64,000 nucleotides of DNA, taken from the NCBI GenBank assembly GCA_032622095.1, contig CP136063.1, positions 23,190,987-23,254,986 of the forward strand. The letters are read 5' to 3'. The position numbers were made by a program, and so were the translations under genes. Within the stretch, counting starts at the first letter, position 1, and each line of letters opens with the position of its first letter. The notes beneath the pieces were generated by a model. That model was not told where the DNA came from and did not search any database. It saw only the letters and a program-made list of their open reading frames with translations. Positions 45,721 through 56,756 of the stretch are shown here, piece by piece. This DNA is from Siphonodentalium dalli. Its lineage: Eukaryota > Mollusca > Scaphopoda > Gadilida > Siphonodentaliidae.

Positions 45721-45795
45721 ATGGATCAACATTCTTATGCTAGACATACGGATGGTCCAAAGAAAAAGATGTCGACAACTCGTGGCCAGCGATGA
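45721..45795 (+). CDS. SH2-myosin candidate terminal exon a
   Basis: It follows a good acceptor (TTTGTTGGATTTTCCCCAG) at phase 0, as exon 11 requires, and reads MDQHSYARHTDGPKKKMSTT, then RGQR and TGA. The 3' part is the first copy of a four-unit, 54-55-bp decaying tandem repeat that runs to about 45970. A PKKK(M) stretch could serve as a basic motif. The alternative last exon is at 58417. Confidence 0.5.
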   Translation: MDQHSYARHTDGPKKKMSTTRGQR

Positions 45796-45970
45796 TTTTG
45801 TAAAGAGGGTTCAAAGAAGAAATTATCTACAACTTGCAGCCAGCGATCGATGATTTTGTAGAGGGCCCAAAGAAGAAATTATCCACAAAGCATATAGCCA
45901 ATGGTGGTTTCATAAAGAGCGTCCAAAGAAGAAATTATCCACAAGTCATCGCCAGTGACGATTCTGTTAC
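45757..45970 (+). repeat. 54-55-bp decaying repeat starting in terminal exon a
   Basis: CCAAAGAA(A/G)AA..(T/A)C(G/T)AC motifs at about 45757, 45812, 45866 and 45921. The first copy encodes the last residues of candidate exon 12a. Confidence 0.7.
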
Positions 45971-45980
45971 ATATGAGTCA

Positions 45981-46380
45981 TTAACCCTTTACCCAACAAA
46001 CCGGCCAAAACCGGCCAAATAAAGCTTCAACAGCCTAAAATATATTCGGTCTGTCTCAATAGAACCATACAAATATGGATATCATTGGAACCGGCTCCTT
46101 GAGCACATTGTGATAGTTACAGTTATGCCCTGTGCCAATGCATTCTCTTATATATGCGAGTCGACCATAGGTCGCCTCGCATATATAAGAGAATGCATTG
46201 GCCTAAAAAAAATCTTTTTTTAACACTTTTTACCATTTTTTCTTACATTCTTTAACAATTTTATAATTTTTAATGTGTTAAGCCAATGCATTCTCTTATA
46301 TATGCGAGGCGACCTATGGTCGACTCGCATATATAAGAGAATGCATTGGCACAGGGCCGTTCTGTTGGGTAAAGGGTTAA
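45981..46380 (+). mobile_element. piggyBac-like MITE, family A
   Basis: TTAA at both ends; long left arm, short right arm, two full palindromes. It begins just after the decayed repeat behind terminal exon a. Confidence 0.85.
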
Positions 46381-46514
46381 TGATCTACGTGAGAATCTGA
46401 CAAGAATCAGAATCATTATTCCTGCTTTTGATTCTCATAAAAGCAGCTGATTTGCTGTAGAAATGCTACAATTTGATATGTTGCAAATTTTTATGGATTT
46501 TAAGGCCTGGTTTC

Positions 46515-46617
46515 TGAACTCCAGGATGTTGTTAAGGTGATCACCATGGTAACTTGAGAACCGAACACTGTATCTGATCCAGGATGTTGTTACGGTGATC
46601 ACCATGGTAACTCGTAT
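46515..46617 (+). repeat. 44-bp minisatellite, part before the hAT element
   Basis: TCCAGGATGTTGTTA(A/C)GGTGA + TC(A/G)CCATGGTAACT units. Confidence 0.85.
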
Positions 46618-47771
46618 GTAGTGATGCGGACCGGACCGCTTTTTGCCACCGGTCCGGTACTCTCCGGTCCGGTCCACTATTTTACTTCAGTTATAATAAA
46701 CTATCGCGAATATTATTGCGTATTTGCCGTCATATCAATTAGCAACAATGTATTGTCGCATTGAAGTGGTTAATATCTATTAAACATTTGATATCACGAA
46801 AACAATGTATAGATGTACATTGTACATGTCACTTTCCTTATAATGAAAGTGCCAGTGTGGGCGGCCGCCTGATTTGATGTCCAACGCTATGTAGCACCCT
46901 ACCAATGCGACAAACATGCAACTGAATGAGTAATTGAGTATGGAACTATTTGTCATAAACAGTGTAACATGGCATCAACTAATCAATTTGGATGGATATC
47001 GAATTGAGTATTCTATTGTTTTTCACAGTTATAATTATCGAAGAAACATGCAAACCACATTACATAGTACATACACAAGACAGTCACATTAATCCAATAG
47101 TATAGTAGTTGTACTTAGCCTAGGTATTAAAAACTCAAATGAGTCTTAAATGGTGTTACTTTATTTTATTCCCATTTATTATAGCCTAGGTATATAACTG
47201 TAATTGTCAGGACTATACAATCAGCCATCACAATCTCCAAGACTCCAATATTAATGTAGTAGTCATATTAGTACACATTTGTATAATTGTCATCAGTATA
47301 GCTATTTCGTTTAAATTTCAATTTAATGAAAATAAGTATGATACGAATAATGCATACGATCAGTTGAGTGCCATGTTAGATTGGTTATAACACATTCTGG
47401 CCCTAGCTAGCTATATATCTGCCCAACACATTTAATTAGTGCATGTTCGCATTACTAGAAATAATATTATCGTTCCCAGTATATCCCACCAGAGACAGAC
47501 AATGATGCATACACTCGGCAAACAATGTAAGTTTTAACATGTATGGACTCATTGCAATGCACTGAACTCCAGTAACCTTATAGGTTGTACTATACAGAGT
47601 AAAAACTTTTAGAAAACAGAGAATTAATTAACATATAGCCTATTACAGGTGGACCGGACCATTTTGGACCGGTCCAGGCATATGTACCGGACAGGAATGG
47701 CCTGGACCGGACCGGACTGGACCGCTTTGGCAGTGGACCGGACCACCCAAGGTCCGGTCCGCATCACTACG
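46618..47771 (+). mobile_element. Non-autonomous hAT element inside a 44-bp minisatellite
   Basis: The inverted ends are GTAGTGATGCGGACCGGACC and its complement. The flanks ACTCGTAT and AGTCGTAT (7 of 8) belong to the interrupted minisatellite. Many GGACCGG/CCGGTCC motifs sit in both subterminal parts. The interior is AT-rich without a usable frame. Confidence 0.75.
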
Positions 47772-48035
47772 AGTCGTATCTGATCCAGGATGTTTATAAG
47801 GTGATCGCCATGGTAACTCGAGCGAGCACCGCATCTGATACAGGATGTTATTAAGGTGATCGCCATGGTAACTCATCTGATCCAGGATGTTTTTAAGGTG
47901 ATTGCTATGGTAACTCGTATCTGATCCAGGATGTTGTTAAGGTGATCGCCATGGTAACTAGAGTATTGAGCAACATATCTGATCCAGGATGTTGTTAAGG
48001 TGATCGCCATGGTAACTCATATCTGACCCAGGATT
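47772..48035 (+). repeat. 44-bp minisatellite, part after the hAT element
   Basis: Six further units of TGATCCAGGATGTTGTTAAG + GTGATCGCCATGGTAACT. Confidence 0.88.
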
Positions 48036-48040
48036 ATGCC

Positions 48041-48534
48041 ATTATTGGGTTTAGATTGTAAAACGGACAAACATCAAACTTTAGTTGTTGAGCTACCGAC
48101 TGTCAGCTGATTCGTGTGATCGCCAGACAGATGATCCTGTTGTGACGACACTATTTTATATCATTCTTAGTTCATGTGATAACTTCTAACTTGTAGCAAA
48201 CACAATAACATTGTTTACATGATCATGTGTGCCACCCATTGCCCAATCCACTATCCGTGAATTAATTTCATAACGTCTTGTACACAAAAATTCGTAGTTT
48301 ATTTTATGGCTCCAGCAATAAATTAAATTTATATCAAATTATTTACTTTGATTTTAAGATAACCTATTAACCTGTACATTTACAGAATACATATTTGACT
48401 CAAATTACTTAATTTTCTATATTATGTCGATATTAGATCGTTGTTATTACTGGGAATTTATTACAGTACCCCTTTAAAGGCCTTAGCAGTCGTGTCATCT
48501 GTGATTTATGTACGTAATATGGAATTTGATGCTT
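48041..48534 (+). other. Intergenic or intronic, nothing recognised
   Basis: AT-rich, no repeat or coding signal seen. Confidence 0.45.
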
Positions 48535-48640
48535 TAAACCTTCCATGACTGGAGCTTCTCAAAATTTTGCGAAAACCCTGTGTCAATGCATTCTCTTTTA
48601 TATGCGAGTCTCCCATAGGGAGCCTCGCATATATAAGAGT
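48535..48640 (+). mobile_element. MITE family D, fragment
   Basis: CCTTCCATGACTGGAGCTTC, then CCCTGTGTCAATGCATTCTC and a palindrome that breaks off after AGCCTCGCATATATAAGAG. Confidence 0.45.
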
Positions 48641-48919
48641 ATATATGTATACATAGTTTATAGTTTTAATATTTAACTTGGATTTAGATATTCTCATTAG
48701 TCGATATCTTTCCTTTTATTTATCCGCAATTGAATAAGTCTGAAGGAGCTCTTGAATATTTACATTAATATACATAGTTTAAATCTTGAGTTACATGTAA
48801 TTGTCCTTAACTATGAAGAACAAGCAGTTGGAGTGTTCGGAAATAATAGTTGAATGCATAATATACTTGTAATACTTTGTTAAGTGCATAATAAACCTTT
48901 TATACTTTGTTAACGTAAA

Positions 48920-49282
48920 GGTACTCAATCCGATAAGACGCCCTTAAATTACTATTTCTTTCGTTTCTGGAGTTAAAAATACTTTATTTGGGCCAGAAGC
49001 ACGAGGTAAAATGGACGGTCTTGCAGATAAAGATGGATAACTATAAAACCAAGCGGTAATAACAACCATTTGATTTTAGAGTTATCCATCTTTATCTGCA
49101 AACCATCCGTTTGACTTCGTGCTTCTGGCCCACAAACAATTGAAATAACAAATGTCAAAAATTTATATTTGATCAATTTGAGCTTTGATGGGTGGTAGGT
49201 TCCTCAACTCGATTCAAATATTTTTTACCCCTGAAGCCAAAGAAATAGTAATTTAGGCGTGTCTGAATGGGATTGAGTACCT
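48920..49282 (+). mobile_element. Foldback element, GGTACTCAATCCG family
   Basis: GGTACTCAATCCG and GGATTGAGTACC ends; central hairpin AGATAAAGATGGATAACT / AGTTATCCATCTTTATCT. Confidence 0.7.
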
Positions 49283-49562
49283 TCAATATTGATTCCATTT
49301 GAACAAATGAATCCAAAGTGGTTTCTCTGCCTGAAGTCTGCTGAACATATAAAATGAAGAATAGTCCATTATAGTCAGTTCAGTATAACCAAAGGAGATC
49401 TGAAAACTTACTCTATTTTTATATAGTTTTATAGTTTTGTTGAATCATGACTGATATATCTGTTAATAAATTAATATAATGATAACAATTCTTGTCTGTT
49501 CTCAAATGTATCCCTGCCATTAAGGAGTATTTAGATGAGTCTGTTTCGTAAAACTTGTCTTA

Positions 49563-50327
49563 AGACCCCCACACACTTGAGCAATCAAGCTAAGCAAATG
49601 TGACTCGTGTTCCCCGCAGACTTGAGCAATTCGGCTCAGCACTCTGATTCCAGGCCCTATCGCGTGATTTTCTATCACCAGAAACATATAAATTGATACC
49701 TGCCCCTCCCCTGTACCCACCCACCATGTCAGGTTTATTTTCAATAATGGCGAGGGTCAAATTTGTCTATGCCTTCATTAATCTGCTTCGGTGACAAGAA
49801 AATACAGATATTCAAAATAAGTGCCTACAGTAATGCCCTAAGTAATTTACTCTTTAAGTTAACTACAGCAGAATTATGGGTAACTTTTCAGGATTTAGTC
49901 GTAAAAATGGCAACAAGTCATATTTCCGACTAAATCCTGAAAAGTTACCCATAATTCTGATGTGATTAAGGAGTCGATTATTTAGGGCATTACTGTAAAT
50001 GTCAGTCACATTCCAAACCGAATTGGTTTATTCCAGATTGAGTTGTACAGACATCATCATGCATTTGAAGGAGAACAATTTTGTCATCAAAAACTGGTTG
50101 TATGGACATTCTTTTCCATCCTGCTTTGCTGAGCAATATTTCTCGCGTACCCTGCAGATGTGAGCAATCCGGCTCACGACACAACAAAATATCAAACATG
50201 CTTGATGCGTGAGGCTGATTGCTCGCGAGTCCGATTGCTCAGCAAAATCACCCCCGCAGACTTGAGCAATCCGGCTCGCAAGCAATATTACTTAGCTCGA
50301 TTGCTCAAGTGTGCGCGGCCGGGCCTT
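49563..50327 (+). mobile_element. TIR element with repeated TTGAGCAAT motifs
   Basis: The left end (..CACACTTGAGCAATCAAGC) is inverted at the right end (..GCTCGATTGCTCAAGTGTG). TTAA occurs at both borders. The motif TTGAGCAATC-x-GGCTC recurs at least five times in both orientations. A mariner-like MITE (49826-49997) is nested inside. Confidence 0.5.
49826..49997 (+). mobile_element. mariner-like MITE nested in a TIR element
   Basis: ACAGTAATGCCCTAAGTAAT and inverse, TA flanks, both arms present. Confidence 0.75.
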
Positions 50328-50363
50328 TAAAGGCCCACTTAATTTTCGAATCACCAGATCACA

Positions 50364-50737
50364 TTAACCCTTTACCCAACAAACCGGCCAAAACCGGCCA
50401 AATAAAGCTTCAACAGCCTAAAATATCTTGGGTCTGTCTCAATAAAACCATACAAATATGGATATCATTGGAACCGGCTCATTGACCACATTGTGATGGT
50501 TATAGTTATGCCCTGTGCCAATGCATTCTCTTATATATGCGAGTCGACCATAGGTCGCCTCGCATATATAAGAGAATGCATTGGCCTAAAAAAAAATCTT
50601 TTTTTAACACTTTTTACCATTTTTTCTTACATTCTTTAACAATTTTATAATTTTTAATGTGTTAAGCCAATGCATTCTCTTATATATATATAAGAGAATG
50701 CATTGGCACAGGGCCCTTCTGTTGGGTAAAGGGTTAA
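50364..50737 (+). mobile_element. piggyBac-like MITE A with deleted palindrome centre
   Basis: TTAA at both ends. The second palindrome has lost its middle: TTCTCTTATATATATATAAG joins the two outer arms directly. Confidence 0.85.
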
Positions 50738-51103
50738 AGAACATATTCCATGTTATATACCATTTGAAAGAGGAAGCGTCACAACATTTTATTATTAACT
50801 GGGAATAAACTGGGAGCATGTTGTTTTTGTCAAGGTACCATGGTGTGTCCTGTATTTAATTTTGATTCTGACTGTAATATAAAGTCTATTATACTCAATG
50901 GAAGGGGAATAACTCTATCTCTTAGTTTGAATTCTGGTGCATTCTGGGTTGACAAGGGGGGGGGGAAGTCTTTGATGAATCTCTATCACTTGGTGGACAG
51001 TCCTAGGCCACAGCTGCTTCGTATTCTGGTGAAATATATATTTTTTTGGTTCCTCTTCCAAATGGTATATAATATGGAATAATGTTATCTGGGCATTCGA
51101 AAA

Positions 51104-51275
51104 TTAACCCTTTCAGTGCCAGGGGCCGATCTCATCGGACCTAAAAATAAAAAAAATGTCTGTTAAAGAATATAAGAAAAAATGATTAAAATTGTAAAAA
51201 ATTGTAAAAAATAATAAGAAATGATGAAAAATTGTTAGGCCAATGCATTCTCTTATATATGTGAGGCGACCTATG
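51104..51275 (+). mobile_element. piggyBac-like MITE B, truncated in the palindrome
   Basis: Starts TTAACCCTTTCAGTGCCAGG and ends at GAGGCGACCTATG, the centre of the palindrome; the second half is absent. Confidence 0.7.
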
Positions 51276-51499
51276 CTCAAACATTCCACTACTGAGTATG
51301 AATTGATCACCTGCGCTTTGTAAGGTTTGAGCAATCGTTTCTAAAAAATTAACACTGAATTCCCCATTCAAATATTGCCATTATACCTCCCTCTTAATGC
51401 ACTCAACGAGAGATTCAACTTGTGACAATGCAGCGCAATCCCTTTATTAGGAATTTTGGAAAGGACCCGGCAGGATTTGGAACGGGCGTAGCCCCTCCC

Positions 51500-52508
51500 C
51501 TACAACCAACTTTGGAAATTTTGGATGGGGTCATGGGAATGAGATACGTTGCGTATGACAGGATGAACATGAAATGGAAATGATCTTATTTTGATTTTTT
51601 TTTCTTTGGTTTCTTTTTGTTTGTTGTTGTTGTTGGTAGTAGAGGCCACAGTGAACTGGTGGCTGAGAGCTGTGTTGCTGACTGTTCTATAGTTCTGTAT
51701 TTTTAGAACAGCTCTTCTACTTGTGCCCTCAACTCTGCCGCCGACCGTGGAATGTGGAATGGAGACGGCAGAGCTGCTGCTGGTGTTGTTGGACGAGGGG
51801 GAGATGGAGGACACCGGGTCGTTGTGGTACTCCGGTGTCCGTGGTGGTAGGGTGTCCATCTCAACGTCAAAGCTGTTGGCAGGCACGTCCGGTGGCATCG
51901 GCGTCCCTATCTCCGCATGCCTCAATGTCCACAGCCGGGACATCCGGTGTGACTTCGGCGTCCCTGCTAGCTTGTGCAACGTCGACGACGTCTAGATCAG
52001 CAGCCAATTGGGTGGCTGGATGTCTCAGCTCGCCCCTGTATCCACTTGGCCCTTCTGCCAGCGTCCCTTCTCTTCCTGGAGGGGATCTTCTTCCCCCGCG
52101 TCGTCTTCTGCTTCTGATCGCTGATATCTTCATACCAGATGGTAGGTCGCTGGTGGGTGTCAGTTTCCAAGTTACCGCCAGCAGGCAGAGGGTACTGCTG
52201 GAGCAATCTAGTGGTCCACGGACAGATGCACGAAGCCTTCCTTAGCCTGGAGCAGTGTCCAGCTAAGGGTATCAACAACGTGCAATCTGTCCAAGGCGGC
52301 TAACAAAGAAGAGGGGATTAACTCCATAATCCTCTGCCAGGTCCATAAACAGCTCACGCCGAATCGCTCGGGCGGCTAAGTTCTTTTCAGAACGACCACA
52401 AAACTCACAGGCGATCCGGCGGGAACAGCGACAAGAGACAAAGCAAGCATTGCGACTTTCCCGCTCAACCACCGGCTGGCGAATGAATATGATGTCCGAG
52501 CAACGCAA
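51500..52508 (-). pseudogene. GC-richer segment with broken minus-strand frames, unidentified
   Basis: Three overlapping minus-strand frames follow one another: 52508-52272 (CFVSCRCSRRIACEFCGRSE.., ends FFVSRLGQIARC), 52278-51997 (RKRRDAGRRAKW..) and 51979-51500 (PPDVPANSFDVEMDTLPPRT..). Base composition is more GC-rich than its surroundings and looks coding. The frame changes suggest either several small exons or a frameshifted relic. The cysteine run is not one I can assign to a family. A plus-strand frame at 51721-52245 is probably its shadow. Confidence 0.25.
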
Positions 52509-52898
52509 GCCCCAAACGCCGCAAACCTTATATGATATGGAAGCATGTGCGTCATGATGTCATAGTGGTTGTTGTTTTAAATCGATCATAGAAGGTCGCT
52601 TAGTCTGCAAAGCGAAGAAAAATTGACTTGTATTTATGAGAATGAAGCTTAATGTTTTTGAATTTTGAAGATTGAATTAATTTGAAATATTTCATTTGTT
52701 CCAATATCAAATTTATTAGCTACAATAGGAAGCTCTGCATTATAACGCAACGGATGTGTGCAAACGATTCAACAGCCCTTCCAGTGAGGAAAACACATCG
52801 AGAGCACTTATTTTCTCCCGCAAATCGGAAGATGGGTGTAATTGCACCTGTAATATAATCATAAGTTGGGATTTTCTCAAGAAAATGCCACAATTGAT

Positions 52899-53043
52899 AG
52901 ACCTACATGTATATATGATAGACCTACATGTATATATGATAGACCTACATCTATATATGATAGACCTACATGTATATATGATAGACCTACGTGTATATAT
53001 GATAGACCTACATGTATATATGATAGACCTACATGTATATATG
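52899..53043 (+). repeat. 21-bp minisatellite, 7 copies
   Basis: Unit GATAGACCTACATGTATATA + T; all six frames stay open because 21 is a multiple of three. Confidence 0.95.
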
Positions 53044-53198
53044 TCCATTTCACATGCCTATAATTGAACTCAGATGAGAAAGATAACATTAAAATAATTC
53101 AATATTGAATCAGCGCTCAGTCACCATGAGCATTGTGACAAGAAAGACCAGTGCAAATTATAACACCCGGGAATTAAATATTGAGAGTGCATATATAT

Positions 53199-53362
53199 AT
53201 ACACAGAACGACACGATGTGTAAATGGGTTTGTCGATACGGCACGAGTGCTGTCGCGGAAGGATAGAACGAGAGCCGCTTGCGCCTCGAGATCTATCATT
53301 CCGCGACAGCACGAGTGCCGTATCGAAAAAAACATTTACACATCGTGTCGTTCTGTGTTTAT
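53199..53362 (+). repeat. Foldback hairpin of about 160 bp
   Basis: ACAGAACGACACGATGTGTA at left is inverted at right (TACACATCGTGTCGTTCTGT). The inner parts ATACGGCACGAGTGCTGTCG / CGACAGCACGAGTGCCGTAT also pair. Confidence 0.85.
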
Positions 53363-53748
53363 TACACGCTTCGCGTCCTAGAATCCGTGCATTAAAAATA
53401 CAGGATTAGAAGGTTTATTTAGGCTCATACAGGGCGTGTTTGTCATGTGTGATGATTCTTTTATTTAAATAGTTCCAGTTTCATGATTGAGACGAACGTC
53501 ATGTACGTCATTTTACGTCAACGAGATGCGTATACGGATTTGTAAATATGGAACAGCAATAACACTGTACTTCTAGGAACAAGCGTGTAATAAATACGGG
53601 TGCGAGTGCAATCACTCCTGTCTCGTGGGAAGGACTTGTTCAACGGATCAACACAACACAACGCAGTCATCTAAATGCAACCATCTAAATGCAACCATCC
53701 AATTGAAATATGAGTTTTTTGGATTTGGAAACATTTTCAAACATTCAT

Positions 53749-54189
53749 TTAACCCTTTACCCAACAGAACGGCCCTATGCCAATGCATTCTCTTATATAT
53801 GCGAGTCGACCATAGGTCGCCTCGCATATATAAGAGATTGCATTGGCTTAACACATATTAAAAATGATAAAATTGTCAAAGAATGTAGAAAAATATTATA
53901 AAAATTGTTAAAAAATGTAAGAAAAAATTATAAAATTGTTAAAAAATGTAAGAAAAAATGGTAAAAAGTGTTTTTTAGGCCAATGCATTCTATTATATAT
54001 GCGAGGCGACCTATGGTCGACTCGCATATATAAGAGAATGCATTGGCACAAGGCATAACTGTAACCATCACAATGTGGTCAATGAACCGGTTCCAATGAT
54101 ATCCATATTTGTATGGTGTTATTGAGACAGACTGAAGATATTTTAGGCTGTTGAAGCTTTATTTGGGCGTTTGTTGGGTAAAGGGTTAA
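53749..54189 (+). mobile_element. piggyBac-like MITE, family A
   Basis: TTAA at both ends; short left arm, long right arm, the inverse arrangement of the copy at 39010; two palindromes. Confidence 0.85.
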
Positions 54190-54283
54190 AACCACTTGAT
54201 GGTTTGCGCTTCAAAATATACCTAATAATATTTACTTTTTATTTTTTTTCGGTCGATAAATACACGAACTATCTTTCTACGAG

Positions 54284-54325
<42 letters not shown>
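54284..54325 (+). repeat. (ATT)n microsatellite
   Basis: About 14 uninterrupted ATT/TTA repeats. Confidence 0.97.
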
Positions 54326-54789
54326 GTCCCTGAAATATGCATTGAAGTCATAAAAAATACAACCTCGATCACAATGTTCAGGGCCAAAACAAAAACTCCC
54401 ATTTGTAGTCATCGGATTTTGCCCTTACCGAACTCTAATGATTTGTTTGTCGTCACTAAGCATTGCACTAGTATTCAAATGTTAAGAAAGTAATCATACT
54501 AGCGTTGACGCTCTATATTGGAGCAGCCAAATTGGTCATCAAACAGTAAGTACAAGAAAACCATAGTCAGAAATGGTAACGCCACCAAGATCGTATTATT
54601 AGCCATAAATATAAATAATAATACAATTATTCTATAAACTAGCTTTCAAATTTTATGCGGGAAATTTGCGTACTTCCATATTTCAAGTTTTCCCGTTTCT
54701 CGTGGCATACATTACTTTCATCAAACTGTCTTCTTTATTACACAAGCTGATTCACCCGGGCTGTTTCCCATCTGCTTTCCGGTGAAAGG

Positions 54790-55310
54790 TGCGATTTGAC
54801 CTTCAATTGACTATTTCGAAAGTCAAGGTCAGGTCAGGGTCATGATTTGTCCAGTCCAAAACACCCCCACCCGTAGAAAACTACCCATAGGTATCAAATT
54901 TCGTCGAAATCCGTCCGTTTTACCCAACTTGACCTTTAATTAACAATTTTGAAGGTCAAGGTAAGGTCAGAGTCATGATTTGACCCGTCCAAAACACCCC
55001 CCCCCCGACAAAAGTACCCATAGGTATCAAATTTCGTCGAAATCTATCCGTTTTATCCGAGTTGACCTTTGATTGGCCATATTGAAGGTCAAGGTCAGGC
55101 CGAGGTCACGATTTGACCCGTTCAAAACTCTCCTCGGACCAAAGTATCCCTAGGTATCAAATTTCGCCGAAATTTGTCCGTTTTACCCAAATTGACCTTG
55201 CATTGACAGTTTTAAAGGTCAAGGTCAGGTCGGGGTCACGATTTGACCCGTTCAAAACACTTCCCGGACACAAATACCCATACGTATCAAATTACGTTGA
55301 AATCTATGGA
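54790..55310 (+). repeat. About 130-bp tandem repeat, 4 copies, rich in AGGTCA
   Basis: Each unit carries TTGACCTT and GAAGGTCAAGGTCAGGTC + AG/GGGTCA, then TAGGTATCAAATTTCGTCGA. AGGTCA half-sites stand in direct repeat. Confidence 0.85.
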
Positions 55311-55919
55311 AAGCCGAGGAGGACATGTTGGTTGCTAATTGCTTGATATACGACGCGGTATTTTGAAGGTGTTTCAAACTAGGAGATAGAAGTATTCTGC
55401 CTTTCAAATGGTGATGAATTATAGTAGTTTATTCAAATTTTATGGCATAAATTGTTATTAAAACCGTATATACGATAAAAAATTAATGACTCGAAAATTA
55501 AGTGGGCCTTTAAACAAAGTCACAATTGCATTTAGGCTCATCTCATACTCGTCCATTCAGCGATATTCTACTGCGCAGTTTGTTATAGCCTCCAGTATTT
55601 ATTGAGCGTTATACCCCCAACTGTTATAATTCGCCTTTAGCAGGCGTACTCTTGCCTCAGATTATTGAGATATTAGGTCACACATAATCACATTAAATCG
55701 CATCGTAACATAGCAATTGTGTGGGCTCCTTGGCGTGAATATGTAATGAGAAATAAGGTCATACGTAATGACATTAAACTCAAGAAAACCCTCGAAAACA
55801 AAACAAAATCACATTTAATGTTTTACGTTATTTCCTTCATAAAAAGAATCTTCGTGATAATGAACCCTCTCGTTACTTTAGAATATAGAATTAACCTTAA
55901 AATAAAAAAAATCTTTGGA

Positions 55920-56032
55920 ACACAGAACCTTCGGAATAACGAACCTTCGGATTGGTGAACCTTCGGAATAGCGAACATTCAGAGAAATTTCGGAATAGTG
56001 GACCTTCGGGATAGTGAACCTTCGGAATAGAG
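55920..56032 (+). repeat. CCTTCGGAATAG(C)GAA simple repeat
   Basis: GAACCTTCGGAATA-type units, degenerate; further copies at 56463 and 56702. Confidence 0.8.
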
Positions 56033-56262
56033 ACATGCCCCCCAATATTCATATTATATGCCCAGAGTTCAAAGGTATGGACCCATAAAATTCTAAACTT
56101 GGCCCTTAAAATATTGAACTCCAAATTGGAGCACACACAGAACACCACTTAAGTCAACTGAACCTATGTCATGTCCCAATGCGGGAGGGTCCATATATAC
56201 CACAACATTCATAGTATATGCCAAGAATTCAAAGGTATGGACCCACGTAATGACATAAAATC

Positions 56263-56745
56263 TCAAGAAAACCAGCGAAAACAAAACAAAATCACATTTA
56301 ATGTTCTAAGTTAAGTTATTTCCTCCTGTATCTGTATCGGTGTGCGCGCATGATCAGTTCGGATGTGAGCGCACACTCCATATAAAGAATCTTTGTGAAA
56401 ATGAACCCTCTCAAATTAGTCTCAATACTTTAAAATATAGAATTAACCTAAAAATAACAAAAACCTTCGGAATAGAGAACCTTCGGAATAGCGGACCTTC
56501 ACAAGAAAACCAGCGAAAACAAAACAAAATCACATTTAATGTTCTAAGTTAAGTTATTTCCTCCTGTATCTGTATCGGTGTGCGCGCATGATCAGTTCGG
56601 ATGTGAGCGCACACTCCATATAAAGAATCTTTGTGAAAATGAACCTTCTCAAATTAGTCTCAATACTTTAAAATATAGAATTAACCTAAAAATAACAAAA
56701 ACCTTCGGAATAGAGAACCTTCGGAATAGCGGACCTTCGGGATAG
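56263..56745 (+). repeat. Tandem duplication of about 238 bp
   Basis: AAGAAAACCAGCGAAAACAA .. GTGTGCGCGCATGATCAGTT .. appears twice, nearly identical. Confidence 0.9.
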
Positions 56746-56756
56746 CAAACCTTCAT

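Noticed and set aside
52740-53089. Frames over the GATAGACCTACATGTATATAT repeat
   Set aside because: Again a 21-bp unit, with frames on both strands and no domain.
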